A stretch of 64,000 nt of DNA from Desulfoscipio gibsoniae DSM 7213 (GCF_000233715.2 NC_021184.1:2876001-2940000); one strand, 5' to 3'; shown: positions 25,927 through 34,286, counted from the first letter of the stretch. Notes: generated by a model not told the origin, from the sequence alone. Made by a program: numbers and translations.

Positions 25927-27270
25927 TTACAACTGGCTCTTTTCATGAAAATATAGTGTTTTTATATATTGTTCAAGATGATCATCTAAAGGATTGCATT
26001 TTTTAGGTTGGCCGTTGACTATTTCCGAGTAGCCACAGCCTCCCATGCAAATGGGCAGCCTTTTGCATTCCGGGCAGTGGTCATTGGTAAAGGGTTCCCA
26101 TAACAGCCAGCGAATTTCGTGCATCCGCTGGCTGTTGCTGCGGGCCTTAAAATTAGTGATATTACCCACACTGGCTTCCTTTCGGCCGGTTTCTTTCCAG
26201 CACTTATACAGATCTCCATCCGGGGAAATGATATATGCATCCGGGCTGCAGGCACCACAGGCAAAAGTTAGTGAGGGATAATAACGCGCTTTATCAATAT
26301 TAAACTGTTTTTGCAGTAAAGATTTATGAAATTCTATTTTCAGGTCTCTCGCCTGTTCCAAGGTCAAAGTACTGCATTGATAATTATGGCACCCGGGTGT
26401 ATCCGCATAAACAAAGCCCTGATAGATATGAACATTTTTAAGATTATTGCTGTAAAGAATATCCAGTAATTTATCAGTATCATGCACATTTGATTTATCT
26501 GTATTGATCCTGATCGTCACATCAAATCCTTCTTCCGCCAGTAGTTTTATACCCTGCAGGATGCGGTCGAAGGTAGGTTTATGACTTCCCTTGAGCATTC
26601 TGCGCCGGTTATGCACCTCCGGCGGGCCGTCCAGGGTAATTTGCAGGGAAGTGATTTTGCTGTCTTTCAGCCTTTGTATAATTTTTGGATCATGGGCAAT
26701 CAGGTAGCCGTTGGTAACCATCTTGGCATAGTAGGCTATGTTATTTTGAGCGGCGATATCAATCATTTTTTTTGATAATGTATAGATTAAATCTTTTTCC
26801 AGCAGCGGCTCGCCGCCATACCAAAAAATATGTAAAGAGTCTAATTTATTTGCTCTATCGGTTATGAACTCAAGCAAAGCCTGCTGCACAGTTTCAGACA
26901 TCCCCTTATCGTACCGGGGTTCTTCTCCCTCGCCGGGATGCTGAAAACAGTAGATGCAGTCGAAATTGCACCGCATGGTCGGAACAATGGTTATGGGTAA
27001 CTTGCTGCGGTTGTATTTGCTGCTGTTATACATTTTTTTTAAGATTAACAGCTCGTCAACAACGTCATCAATCACAAAACCCCCTTGCTTCATGCGGTCA
27101 ATAAACTGCTTCCCCCGGGGTGAGAGCGAGTTATAGTCAATCCGGTCGGCACTCAACAAATCAATGCAGGTCTTTTCAGTTTCCACCAGCCCGCCGGTCA
27201 TGCTGTTATAAATGATCATGTTGTCAGAGTTTTCGGCAGGCCAGATAAAGTTGTATCTGGAAGGTTTCAT
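25927..27270 (-). CDS. Radical SAM/SPASM peptide maturase
   Basis: 447-residue radical SAM enzyme presumed to install cross-links or other changes in the NHLP precursors. Residues 1-90 are an N-terminal precursor-recognition-like domain. The 4Fe-4S motif CNFDCIYCFQ (C-x3-C-x2-C) is near residue 104, followed by the FWYGGEPLLEKDLI (GGEP) motif and a TIM-barrel. The C-terminal SPASM part has CGACSPDAYIISPDGDLYKCW, read as two cysteine groups, plus CPECKRLPICMGGCGY and a final Cys (PKKCNPL), enough for two auxiliary clusters. ATG 27270 follows AAGGAGG. Second gene of the GNAT-radical SAM unit started at 28247-28299. Substrate assignment rests on neighbourhood. Confidence 0.9.
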   Translation of the reverse strand: MKPSRYNFIWPAENSDNMIIYNSMTGGLVETEKTCIDLLSADRIDYNSLSPRGKQFIDRMKQGGFVIDDVVDELLILKKMYNSSKYNRSKLPITIVPTMRCNFDCIYCFQHPGEGEEPRYDKGMSETVQQALLEFITDRANKLDSLHIFWYGGEPLLEKDLIYTLSKKMIDIAAQNNIAYYAKMVTNGYLIAHDPKIIQRLKDSKITSLQITLDGPPEVHNRRRMLKGSHKPTFDRILQGIKLLAEEGFDVTIRINTDKSNVHDTDKLLDILYSNNLKNVHIYQGFVYADTPGCHNYQCSTLTLEQARDLKIEFHKSLLQKQFNIDKARYYPSLTFACGACSPDAYIISPDGDLYKCWKETGRKEASVGNITNFKARSNSQRMHEIRWLLWEPFTNDHCPECKRLPICMGGCGYSEIVNGQPKKCNPLDDHLEQYIKTLYFHEKSQL

Positions 27271-27301
27271 CTTTTGCCTCCTTAAATTGGGTAATATATA
27301 A

Positions 27302-28216
27302 TTAAATTTCCTTTACGGATTGCATAAAAACCACCGAATCTATAGCGGCCGGCCTGCCCGGCTTGTTCGGACTGCAATGTTTTTCAAAAAATCTGATTAA
27401 GTGCTGGTTGGTTATAAATTCAGGGTAGTAGGCCAGGTCCATTTCAGCATAAGTTATACCTTCCTTGATCTGATTTTTTATTGCTTCCGCCATCAGCCGG
27501 ATACCAAGGCCGGTTTTTTGCAAGTCCGGCCTTACATAGAGCCTCTCCCAAAATAAGGTATCTTCTGCAACACGATTTGTAATCACATAACCGGCTATCT
27601 CTCCCCGGTAGGACAACCATAGGCTTGTGGCCGGGTGGGGATTTTTAAGATGTGGCTGAAAAGGAGACGCCCAATCCGGATACCATTTGTTATGACCGTT
27701 TTTTACTTCTTCCAGCTTCTCCCCGGAAATCTCAGGCCAGGGGATTGCGGCACAGCAGTCACCCAGGGAAACACGATCTATCCACCCGTTCTTAAAGTGG
27801 AAAATATTATATTTGTTATACACCCTCCGCTTTACCGGTTCGCTCCAGCCGCACTTTTGCAGGATCTTTTCTACTGCGGGTGTATATTTTTTACCGGCGG
27901 GGAAACGAATAAAAATATTTTGGCAACCTTTTTCTTTTAGTTTCCTTTCCACATATAAAAGCAATTCAGTACCAAGACCGTTATTTCTATAGCTGCCGCC
28001 AACAAATAAACTTTTCACGTCCCCCATTAAACCACCTTGTCCGTTATCGAATATCCGGGCCAGGACAAGACCGGCAGGCCCCAAAAAATGTGAAGCGGCT
28101 CCAATCACAGTTCTCTCATTTAAACAATCCCGGCGTATAATTTCGCGCATCTGTGGATCGCTGAATACTTCATATTGAGGTATCATTGCCGGCACAAGCG
28201 GTTGAATAGTAAACAT
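27302..28216 (-). CDS. Tandem GNAT-family acetyltransferase-like protein
   Basis: A 304-residue protein with two GNAT folds. The N-terminal copy carries the acetyl-CoA motif SLFVGGSYRNNGLGTELL (R/Q-x-x-G-x-G as RNNGLG, about residue 78); the C-terminal copy has LYVRPDLQKTGLGIRLM (QKTGLG, about residue 228). GNAT enzymes acetylate amines; in a RiPP locus this could be peptide tailoring or self-protection by acetylation, both inference. ATG 28216 follows AGGAGTG six bases upstream. First gene of the two-gene unit with the radical SAM gene (31-base gap). Confidence 0.82.
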   Translation of the reverse strand: MFTIQPLVPAMIPQYEVFSDPQMREIIRRDCLNERTVIGAASHFLGPAGLVLARIFDNGQGGLMGDVKSLFVGGSYRNNGLGTELLLYVERKLKEKGCQNIFIRFPAGKKYTPAVEKILQKCGWSEPVKRRVYNKYNIFHFKNGWIDRVSLGDCCAAIPWPEISGEKLEEVKNGHNKWYPDWASPFQPHLKNPHPATSLWLSYRGEIAGYVITNRVAEDTLFWERLYVRPDLQKTGLGIRLMAEAIKNQIKEGITYAEMDLAYYPEFITNQHLIRFFEKHCSPNKPGRPAAIDSVVFMQSVKEI

Positions 28217-28246
28217 AATTTACACTCCTTACATAATTCTATAAAA

Positions 28247-28299
28247 ATTGTAGCAATCGTTCATAAATTTTTGTTAAACACGGCCTAAACTTAATTTAA
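28247..28299 (-). promoter_or_regulatory. Promoter with four 11-bp TTA repeats before the GNAT-radical SAM unit
   Basis: Minus-strand 11-mers TTAAATTAAGT (28289-28299), TTAGGCCGTGT (28278-28288), TTAACAAAAAT (28267-28277) and TTATGAACGAT (28256-28266), then TGC and -10 TACAAT (28247-28252). The transcript start would be near 28240, only about 24 bases from the ATG. Confidence 0.75.
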
Positions 28300-28330
28300 A
28301 TTTTTATAAATTTTATATAACATTTGCAGG

Positions 28331-29566
28331 TCAGGCTTGTAACATAAATCGCCAAAGATATGGGCTTTTTTCCTGAAAAATATGTTCCAGCACGGGGTCT
28401 TTCTTGTGCAGGTAGGCGGTAAAGGTCAGTTCCACAACCCGGTCGGGGACAAAAGAGGGGCTCTCCTCCCGGCTGCACCGGAAATATTGGGTGGAATAGC
28501 TGACGTAAAGGTTTGTGCCGGCCAGTTGAAAAGACATCACTTCGCCGTAGCCGTTCGGTTTTCCACCCGTCGGTTCACCGACAAAAATAGCCCTGGTGGC
28601 TTCTCTGAACTGCAGGCCATTGAACATTCCCGCAGAAAATGTTTCCCGTCCTACAATGACGTACAACCCTCCCGGCCGGTTGACATGTTCCATGTTTCGT
28701 ACTTCCCGGATGAAAGGTTGCAGCAGCCTGGAATTACCGCCATTATTGTGGCGCAAATCAATAATCAGCCTCTCCACATCGCTGTCCCGCAGGAAGGCAA
28801 GCTGTTGCCGGATAAAGCTGTCCAGGGGGTTGCTGGAGTCATTCAAACAGGCATTATATTGGAAATATACTGTACCGGTATCCGGAAGATGCTCATACCA
28901 GTAAGGCATGCCCCTGTTTTTCAGGTATAGGGGTTCTGGTACAGGAGCTTGCGGGTGCTGGGGCCACAGTCCCCCTTTGCCTGCCCAGACGGAGTTTTCG
29001 CTCACCGGGAGTGCATGGATCAGTTCAGTGACAGGTTGTTTCCCGGTATCCCGGAAAGTCATTAAAACCCGGTCCGGGTCAGGCAGGATGCCAAGCCCGT
29101 GCAGGACTTCCGGGCGCACCAGATACCAGGGAATGTTTCTTTTTAGCCACCACTTGTTCTCATGGGCTATAACCCCGGTGATGGCCTTTTCTATTTCCTC
29201 AATGCCTTTGCCGTTAATTTCAACCAGCCGGCAGTTGAGAATATGACCGTAACCGGGAGCGGCATGGGTGACGTAAATTCCTTCCTTAAACCAGTACAGG
29301 GTCAGGGGATATACTTTTTCCGGCCGCCACCATAACTGGGTGTGGGCATCTCCTGCCGAAGCCACCCACCGGGCGATGGCCGCCTTAATCTCGCTTTCTT
29401 TCATCCCGGGGAGGGCCCGGCGCAGTTCCAGAAGCTCCTTCTCCATGTCATCGCGGCTTCTCTGGAAATATAAGTTGACATGCCGGCGGGGCAGTTCCCG
29501 GGCCAGTTGGTCCAGGACCGCATACCAGGTTTCCGCGTCCCCGGCGGACTCGCACCAATGCGACAT
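28331..29566 (-). CDS. S41-family (C-terminal-processing-type) serine peptidase without signal peptide
   Basis: 411 residues. The C-terminal half is an S41 protease core: VERLIIDLRHNNGGNSRLLQP, then YVIVGRETFSAGMFN with the likely nucleophile Ser in TFSAG and Lys exactly 25 residues later in GEPTGGKPNGYGE, the Ser/Lys spacing of CtpA-type enzymes. The N-terminal half (helical, with DAHTQLWW and a divergent PDZ-like region, CRLVEINGKGIEEIEKA) resembles the S41 entry domains. There is no signal peptide or membrane segment, unlike most S41 proteases, so it should act in the cytoplasm. ATG 29566 follows AAGGATGG. It has its own repeat-type promoter, so it belongs to the RiPP regulon; leader trimming or immunity are possible roles. 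Confidence 0.82.
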   Translation of the reverse strand: MSHWCESAGDAETWYAVLDQLARELPRRHVNLYFQRSRDDMEKELLELRRALPGMKESEIKAAIARWVASAGDAHTQLWWRPEKVYPLTLYWFKEGIYVTHAAPGYGHILNCRLVEINGKGIEEIEKAITGVIAHENKWWLKRNIPWYLVRPEVLHGLGILPDPDRVLMTFRDTGKQPVTELIHALPVSENSVWAGKGGLWPQHPQAPVPEPLYLKNRGMPYWYEHLPDTGTVYFQYNACLNDSSNPLDSFIRQQLAFLRDSDVERLIIDLRHNNGGNSRLLQPFIREVRNMEHVNRPGGLYVIVGRETFSAGMFNGLQFREATRAIFVGEPTGGKPNGYGEVMSFQLAGTNLYVSYSTQYFRCSREESPSFVPDRVVELTFTAYLHKKDPVLEHIFQEKSPYLWRFMLQA

Positions 29567-29596
29567 TTAAACCATCCTTTTATCTTTTTCTATTTT

Positions 29597-29649
29597 ATTT
29601 TAGCAATGGTTTATAAACTTTTGGTAAACGTTCTCTAAACGCAACTTAA
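29597..29649 (-). promoter_or_regulatory. Promoter with four 11-bp TTA repeats before the S41 peptidase
   Basis: Minus-strand 11-mers TTAAGTTGCGT (29639-29649), TTAGAGAACGT (29628-29638), TTACCAAAAGT (29617-29627) and TTATAAACCAT (29606-29616), then TGC and -10 TAAAAT (29597-29602). Predicted transcript start near 29590. Confidence 0.75.
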
Positions 29650-29651
29650 AT

Positions 29652-29735
29652 TTTATGTGTGTCTGCCAGATAGGCATGTACATAAACCGCCATAGATATG
29701 GATATGTTTCAACACTGGGTCTTTCCTTCCCATGT
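29652..29735 (-). pseudogene. Relic of the 3' end of a second S41 peptidase gene
   Basis: Minus-strand translation gives YMGRKDPVLKHI and, after a frame change, PYLWRFMYMPIW. These match HKKDPVLEHIF and SPYLWRFMLQA at the C-terminus of the intact S41 protein. At DNA level it pairs with 28325-28420 with a gap. Nothing upstream of this tail survives, so a tandem copy of the peptidase gene was mostly deleted. The intact gene's promoter begins two bases after the relic. Confidence 0.65.
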
Positions 29736-29760
29736 AAAATGAATTGAAATTGAAAATATA

Positions 29761-29792
29761 AACCCTGTCCGGCGGTTATGTCGGACAGGGTT
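29761..29792 (-). terminator. Intrinsic terminator after the SLH surface-protein gene
   Basis: Perfect 11-bp stem AACCCTGTCCG/CGGACAGGGTT with a ten-base loop, followed on the minus strand by TTATATTTTC. It lies 130 bases after the stop codon of the surface-protein gene. The plus-strand side is followed by ATTTTGTT and may also function. Confidence 0.75.
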
Positions 29793-29922
29793 ATTTTGTT
29801 ACGATCTGACCTGGAATTACTTAATTGTTCACTACCTATTACGGATACTTTTCAGGCTAATTAACTGCTATGCTGATTCTACTATAGTTTGAACTGTAAG
29901 AATCGTTGCTTGTTAATTCAGC

Positions 29923-32900
29923 CTAACCAAGAATACCAATAGGAACAATGAAATCTACCTCACCACTCCAAGCGTCACTGTCGAAATAGACTTCTCCAAT
30001 GCCAAAAACTGCTCCATCTAGCGTAAGAGTCAAAACCTTATCTGATATGAGCTCCGCATCAATAACCGTTAAGTTCTCAAGTACGCCACTTAAGTTGATG
30101 TATTCGCTTAGCTCTCCTAAAATATCGGATCTAAATGTTGAGTTGCCATCTATTGTGAAGGTGAGGATTAAATGTTCCGTTGGTGTATCGTCAATTGCCA
30201 CTGCCACTGTAACTCTTTCAACAAATAACTCTGCAGAAACACTCTCGTCGAAAGTAAGGTTGTACGGGCTACCATCAGATGTCAATCCTTCGGCAATTAG
30301 TAAACTGGCATTAGTTGCAGAATAAAATTTAAACAGATCCCACCCCTCAGCTGTTGCTATTTCTGTAACGTCGTTGCCATGTTTATCATTAATAATAACT
30401 TGTGTATCTTCAGAGAAGTTCGTATTCTCACCAAAAACATCAACATATACGAATCCATCTCCGATATAACCCTCCATCAGCACATTGCAGTCAAAGTGTA
30501 CAAAAGGAAGGGTTGTTGTATCGACTACGCTCACTGTCAGTGTGGGATCCACACCGGCACTGAAGTCAAAGGTCAGTATTACATCTCCAAGGTTCTGGGC
30601 TGCCAGGTAACCTTTCTTAATGGTTACTACATTCCCGGCCACTGTGTAGTCTGTGCCATTTTCCAAAGTGTTTACACCATTTTTAATTGCAGACAGCGTG
30701 TTGCCGTTTAAGGTCATGGTTACTTCTACATCTGACTGGTTTGTTTCGTTCTTGTCAAAGTTCGCTGCTGTCGGGTTGATTGCAGAGTTCTGCGGGGTCT
30801 GCGGGGTTGTATCTACCACGCTCACTGTCAGTGTGGGATCCACGCCGGCACTGAAGTCAAAGGTCAGTATTACATCTCCAATGTTCTGGGCTGCCAGGTA
30901 ACCTTTCTTAATGGTTATTACATCCCCGGCCACTGTGTAGTCGGTGCCATTTTCCAAAGTGTTTACACCATTTTTAATTGCAGATAGCGTGTTGCCGTTT
31001 AAGGTCATGGTTACTTCTACATCTGACTGGTTTGTTTCGTTCTTGTCAAAGTTCGCTGTCGTCGGGTTGATTGCAGAGTTCTGCGGGGTCTGCGGGGTTG
31101 TATCTACCACGATCACTGTCAGTGTGCGATCCACGCCGGCACTGAAGTCAAAGGTCAGTATTACATCACCAATGTTCTGGGCTGCCAGGTAACCTTTCTT
31201 AATGGTTATTACATCCCCGGCCACTGTGTAGTCGGTGCCATTTCCCAAAGTGTTTACACCATTTTTAATTGCAGACAGCGTGTTGCCGTTTAAGGTCATG
31301 GTTACTTCTACATCTGACTGGTTTGTCTCGTTCTTGTCAAAGTTCGCTGTCGTCGGGTTGATTGCAGAGTTCTGCGGGGTCTGCGGGGTTGTATCTACCA
31401 CGATCACTGTCAGTGTGCGATCCACGCCGGCACTGAAGTCAAAGGTCAGTATTACATCACCAATGTTCTGGGCTGCCAGGTAACCTTTCTTAATGGTTAC
31501 TACATCCCCGGCCACTGTGTAGTCGGTGCCATTTTCCAAAGTGTTTACACCATTTTTAATTGCAGACAGCGTGTTGCCGTTTAAGGTCATGGTTACTTCT
31601 ACATCTGACTGGTTTGCTACGTTCTTGTCAAAGTTCGCTGTCGTCGGGTTGATTGCAGAGTTCTGCGGGGTTGTATCTACCACGATCACTGTCAGTGTGG
31701 GATCCACGCCGGCATTGAAGGCAAAGGTCAGTATTACATCACCAATGTTCCGGGCTGCCAGGTAACCTTTCTTAATGGTTACTACATCCCCGGCCACTGT
31801 GTAGTCGGTGCCATTTTCCAAAGTGTTTACACCATTTTTAATTGCAGATAGCGTGTTGCCGTTTAAGGTCATGGTTACTTCTACATCTGACTGGTTTGTT
31901 TCGTTCTTGTCAAAGTTCGCTGTCGTCGGGTTGATTGCAGCGTTAAGGGGTATTACTGTTACCGTAAATTGTCTGGTGCCGCTGGTGTAGCCGGCTTTAC
32001 TGGCTGTTACGGTTATGGTGGTTGTTCCCGGAGCATGGCCCGTTATGGTTATATTGTTACCGCTTACGGTTACTGTAGCCACGCTTTCATCACTCGATAC
32101 TGCACTCTTGGTCGCATCGGCCGGTGTGCTTGTTACGCTGATGCTCTGGCTGCCTCCGTCATTTAGGTTCAGGTTTAAACCAGCTATGGCATTTATTTCT
32201 ACTGTGCCAGCTACTGTTACAGTGAATGTTGTTGTGCCGCTGGTGTAGCCGGTCTTGCTGGCGGTTACGGTTATGGTGGCGGTTCCCGGAGCATGGCCGG
32301 TTATGGTTACGCTATCCCCGTTTACTGCTACTGTTGCCACGCTTTCATCACTGGATACTGCGCTCTTGCTTGCATCAGCCGGTGTACTTGTTACACTTAT
32401 GCTCTGGCTGCCTCCGGCACTTAGGCTAATATCAGTAATAGGGCTTATAACTACTGACCCCGTATTACCGCCGCCTCCACCACCTCCGCCACCTCCGCCT
32501 CCAGTAGAAGTGGGAGTATTTGAAGTTCCTGTTTGAAGTGCCGCAGGTAGCGGTGGTATGCCTTGGGACACCTGGCCCAATGCCTGGTTAATTAATGATT
32601 GCAGTGTTTGACCACCTGCCGGTTGCTGCGAAGGTTGCTGTGTTTGTACAGGTTGTGGTGATGCTGGTGACGGTAATGCCGGTTCCTGGTTGGCCTCGAT
32701 ATCATCTGCCCTCTGCTGTGCCCAGTCTGATACCTGTGCCCATGCCTGCATATTCTGGGTAGTCATGGGCGCAGGAGGGGCTGGCGGGGCCTGGGATGAC
32801 AGTGTTGCTGTTTGCTGACCCTGTACCAGTGAAACTGTCTGACCGCCGGAGGTTACTTCTACTTCACCGGTTAGCAGGCTTGTTCTGAAACTACCGTTGC

Positions 32901-34110
32901 TAGCCACATAGTTCTCCCAGAAAGTCCCCCGGACGGCTGCCACACCCCAGGGCATGTCTACCTTTACTTTGACTTTTTTATTTTGAGAGGCCTCAAACCA
33001 GGGCGCGTTTTGTCCACCCTGGTCAGGCTTTGTATTGGCAATTAAATCTGATATTTTTATATTATTAAGCGAAGCAACCATGGTACGCTTTGTAATACCA
33101 ACGTTACTGTTCTTATCAACATCGACACTTGCCTGCTGTGGTATTGACAGAGCGCCGAATATTTGTCCCTGCTTTAGGTACACTTCCAGCCAATCCACTG
33201 CAATACCGGCTTTGCCACCAATGGTTATATAGGAACGACCTTTGGCATCCTTTAAGGTCAGTTCGGTATTTTCTTTTATCAATATGCCGGTTCCGTCGGG
33301 GAAAACTAGTTCAGCAGAGCTATCCCGGGATGTTTTTATTTTATCTCCCAAATTAATTGATATCGTTTCTTTTACCTGTTCACTATTATTATTTGATGCT
33401 TTGATCAGGCTAACCTCTCCGCCGGTAATCTTTAAAGTGCATGGTAATTCTGTTTCGTACAGTATTTCGTCCCTGGTTAAAAGGACTGCCAGTGCCCTCG
33501 ACATGTCTCCACGTGTTAACGGTGCACCGGGAAAGAAATGTTTTTTATCGCCAGACATACCTATCATTCCTGATGCCAGACCAATGGCGACCGATTGCGC
33601 AGCCCAGTGGCCGGGCATTAAATCTTCCAGAACAGGAAGCTCAATGCCGGAGACTGTCTGTCCGGAAATGCGCAGGATCAGTGCTATACCTTCTGCCCTG
33701 TTTAATACTTCGTTAGGACGAAAAGTCCCGTCGGGATACCCACGCACTAAACCCGACGAAACTGCTGTCTTGATACTACCTTCTGCCCAGTGTCCGGTGG
33801 GAACATCAATAAAGGATATTGCTGAAGATTGTGATTTTAATCCAGCAGCATGGACGAGAAGTGAAACTGCCTCTGCACGGGTTATCCCCGAATCAGGCCT
33901 AAAAGTTCCGTCTGAAAAACCATTAATTATTCCCTTGTTAGCTAGGTAGTTAATAAATAATGAGTTGGCATTCGTGTTTGGTACATCGGAAAAGACTTGA
34001 TTGTCTATGGAATTAGCCATTGCTACGGGTATTAAGGAAAATAATAATATGGTTATCACCAAATACACTAAATATTGCTTGCGAAGGACGTTAGTCTTAA
34101 AACAAATCAC
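29923..34110 (-). CDS. SLH-anchored surface protein with FecR, BIG2 and five X2-type repeats
   Basis: Secreted 1395-residue protein. Signal peptide (1-32, hydrophobic stretch LVYLVITILLFSLIPVAMA), then three SLH motifs (about 37-215; FSDVPNTNANSLFINYLA, FIDVPTGHWAEGSI, GHWAAQSV) that bind cell-wall polysaccharide. A FecR-type domain (about 230-440) is followed by a Pro/Gln-rich linker and a poly-Gly stretch near residue 545. Next come two BIG2 Ig-like domains (ISVTSTPADA..KSAVSSDESVATV), five near-identical X2-like Ig domains (NSAINPTTANFDKN..., about 720-1200) and a unique C-terminal domain. Start GTG 34110 behind AGGTGGGG. A promoter resembling the RiPP-regulon promoters lies at 34139-34191. 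Role presumably in the S-layer or surface adhesion. Confidence 0.88.
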   Translation of the reverse strand: MICFKTNVLRKQYLVYLVITILLFSLIPVAMANSIDNQVFSDVPNTNANSLFINYLANKGIINGFSDGTFRPDSGITRAEAVSLLVHAAGLKSQSSAISFIDVPTGHWAEGSIKTAVSSGLVRGYPDGTFRPNEVLNRAEGIALILRISGQTVSGIELPVLEDLMPGHWAAQSVAIGLASGMIGMSGDKKHFFPGAPLTRGDMSRALAVLLTRDEILYETELPCTLKITGGEVSLIKASNNNSEQVKETISINLGDKIKTSRDSSAELVFPDGTGILIKENTELTLKDAKGRSYITIGGKAGIAVDWLEVYLKQGQIFGALSIPQQASVDVDKNSNVGITKRTMVASLNNIKISDLIANTKPDQGGQNAPWFEASQNKKVKVKVDMPWGVAAVRGTFWENYVASNGSFRTSLLTGEVEVTSGGQTVSLVQGQQTATLSSQAPPAPPAPMTTQNMQAWAQVSDWAQQRADDIEANQEPALPSPASPQPVQTQQPSQQPAGGQTLQSLINQALGQVSQGIPPLPAALQTGTSNTPTSTGGGGGGGGGGGGNTGSVVISPITDISLSAGGSQSISVTSTPADASKSAVSSDESVATVAVNGDSVTITGHAPGTATITVTASKTGYTSGTTTFTVTVAGTVEINAIAGLNLNLNDGGSQSISVTSTPADATKSAVSSDESVATVTVSGNNITITGHAPGTTTITVTASKAGYTSGTRQFTVTVIPLNAAINPTTANFDKNETNQSDVEVTMTLNGNTLSAIKNGVNTLENGTDYTVAGDVVTIKKGYLAARNIGDVILTFAFNAGVDPTLTVIVVDTTPQNSAINPTTANFDKNVANQSDVEVTMTLNGNTLSAIKNGVNTLENGTDYTVAGDVVTIKKGYLAAQNIGDVILTFDFSAGVDRTLTVIVVDTTPQTPQNSAINPTTANFDKNETNQSDVEVTMTLNGNTLSAIKNGVNTLGNGTDYTVAGDVITIKKGYLAAQNIGDVILTFDFSAGVDRTLTVIVVDTTPQTPQNSAINPTTANFDKNETNQSDVEVTMTLNGNTLSAIKNGVNTLENGTDYTVAGDVITIKKGYLAAQNIGDVILTFDFSAGVDPTLTVSVVDTTPQTPQNSAINPTAANFDKNETNQSDVEVTMTLNGNTLSAIKNGVNTLENGTDYTVAGNVVTIKKGYLAAQNLGDVILTFDFSAGVDPTLTVSVVDTTTLPFVHFDCNVLMEGYIGDGFVYVDVFGENTNFSEDTQVIINDKHGNDVTEIATAEGWDLFKFYSATNASLLIAEGLTSDGSPYNLTFDESVSAELFVERVTVAVAIDDTPTEHLILTFTIDGNSTFRSDILGELSEYINLSGVLENLTVIDAELISDKVLTLTLDGAVFGIGEVYFDSDAWSGEVDFIVPIGILG
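30510..31950 (-). repeat. Five tandem ~291-bp coding repeats (X2-like domains)
   Basis: Five head-to-tail units of about 291 bases; one is 282 because its linker has PQ instead of PQTPQ. They are nearly identical at DNA level, differing by scattered substitutions such as ENGT/GNGT and KNET/KNVA. The first and last copies are the most divergent, as expected for recent internal duplication by unequal exchange. Copy number is likely to vary between strains, and this stretch is prone to assembly collapse. Confidence 0.9.
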
Positions 34111-34138
34111 AGCAACCCCACCTAAAATTAATGAAATA

Positions 34139-34191
34139 ATTATACATGTACCTGTTAAACTGTATCTAAACTAAAATAAAATTAACTTAAC
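34139..34191 (-). promoter_or_regulatory. Weaker copy of the 11-bp-repeat promoter before the SLH gene
   Basis: Minus strand: TTAGATACAGT (34059-34069 plus 100, i.e. 34159-34169) and TTAACAGGTAC (34148-34158) in register, followed by ATG and the -10 TATAAT (34139-34144). The two distal 11-mers (34170-34191) are A/T rich but their TTA is out of register by one or two bases. Transcription would start near 34132, about 22 bases before the GTG. Confidence 0.5.
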
Positions 34192-34232
34192 ATTTTAATA
34201 AACTTTTAACTTAAATTTTGTAAGGAGATATA

Positions 34233-34267
34233 AAAGGGACTTCACGAATAAATCGCGAAGCCCCTTT
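34233..34267 (-). terminator. Intrinsic terminator after the giant hybrid kinase
   Basis: Hairpin with arms AAAGGGACTTCACGA and TCGCGAAGCCCCTTT (two mismatches) around a short A/T loop, followed on the minus strand by TATATCTCC; 20 bases after the stop codon of the kinase gene. Confidence 0.65.
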
Positions 34268-34286
34268 GTTAACCAGCGACCAGCCT

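Noticed and set aside
30510-31950. Regular repeats considered as a CRISPR array
   Set aside because: Units are 282-291 bases, contiguous, in frame and encode protein domains; there are no spacers or cas genes.
30653-31990. Five regularly spaced plus-strand frames of about 80 residues with near-identical translations
   Set aside because: They are antisense shadows of the five tandem X2-like repeats in the SLH protein; no ribosome sites, and the minus-strand frame has clear domain matches.
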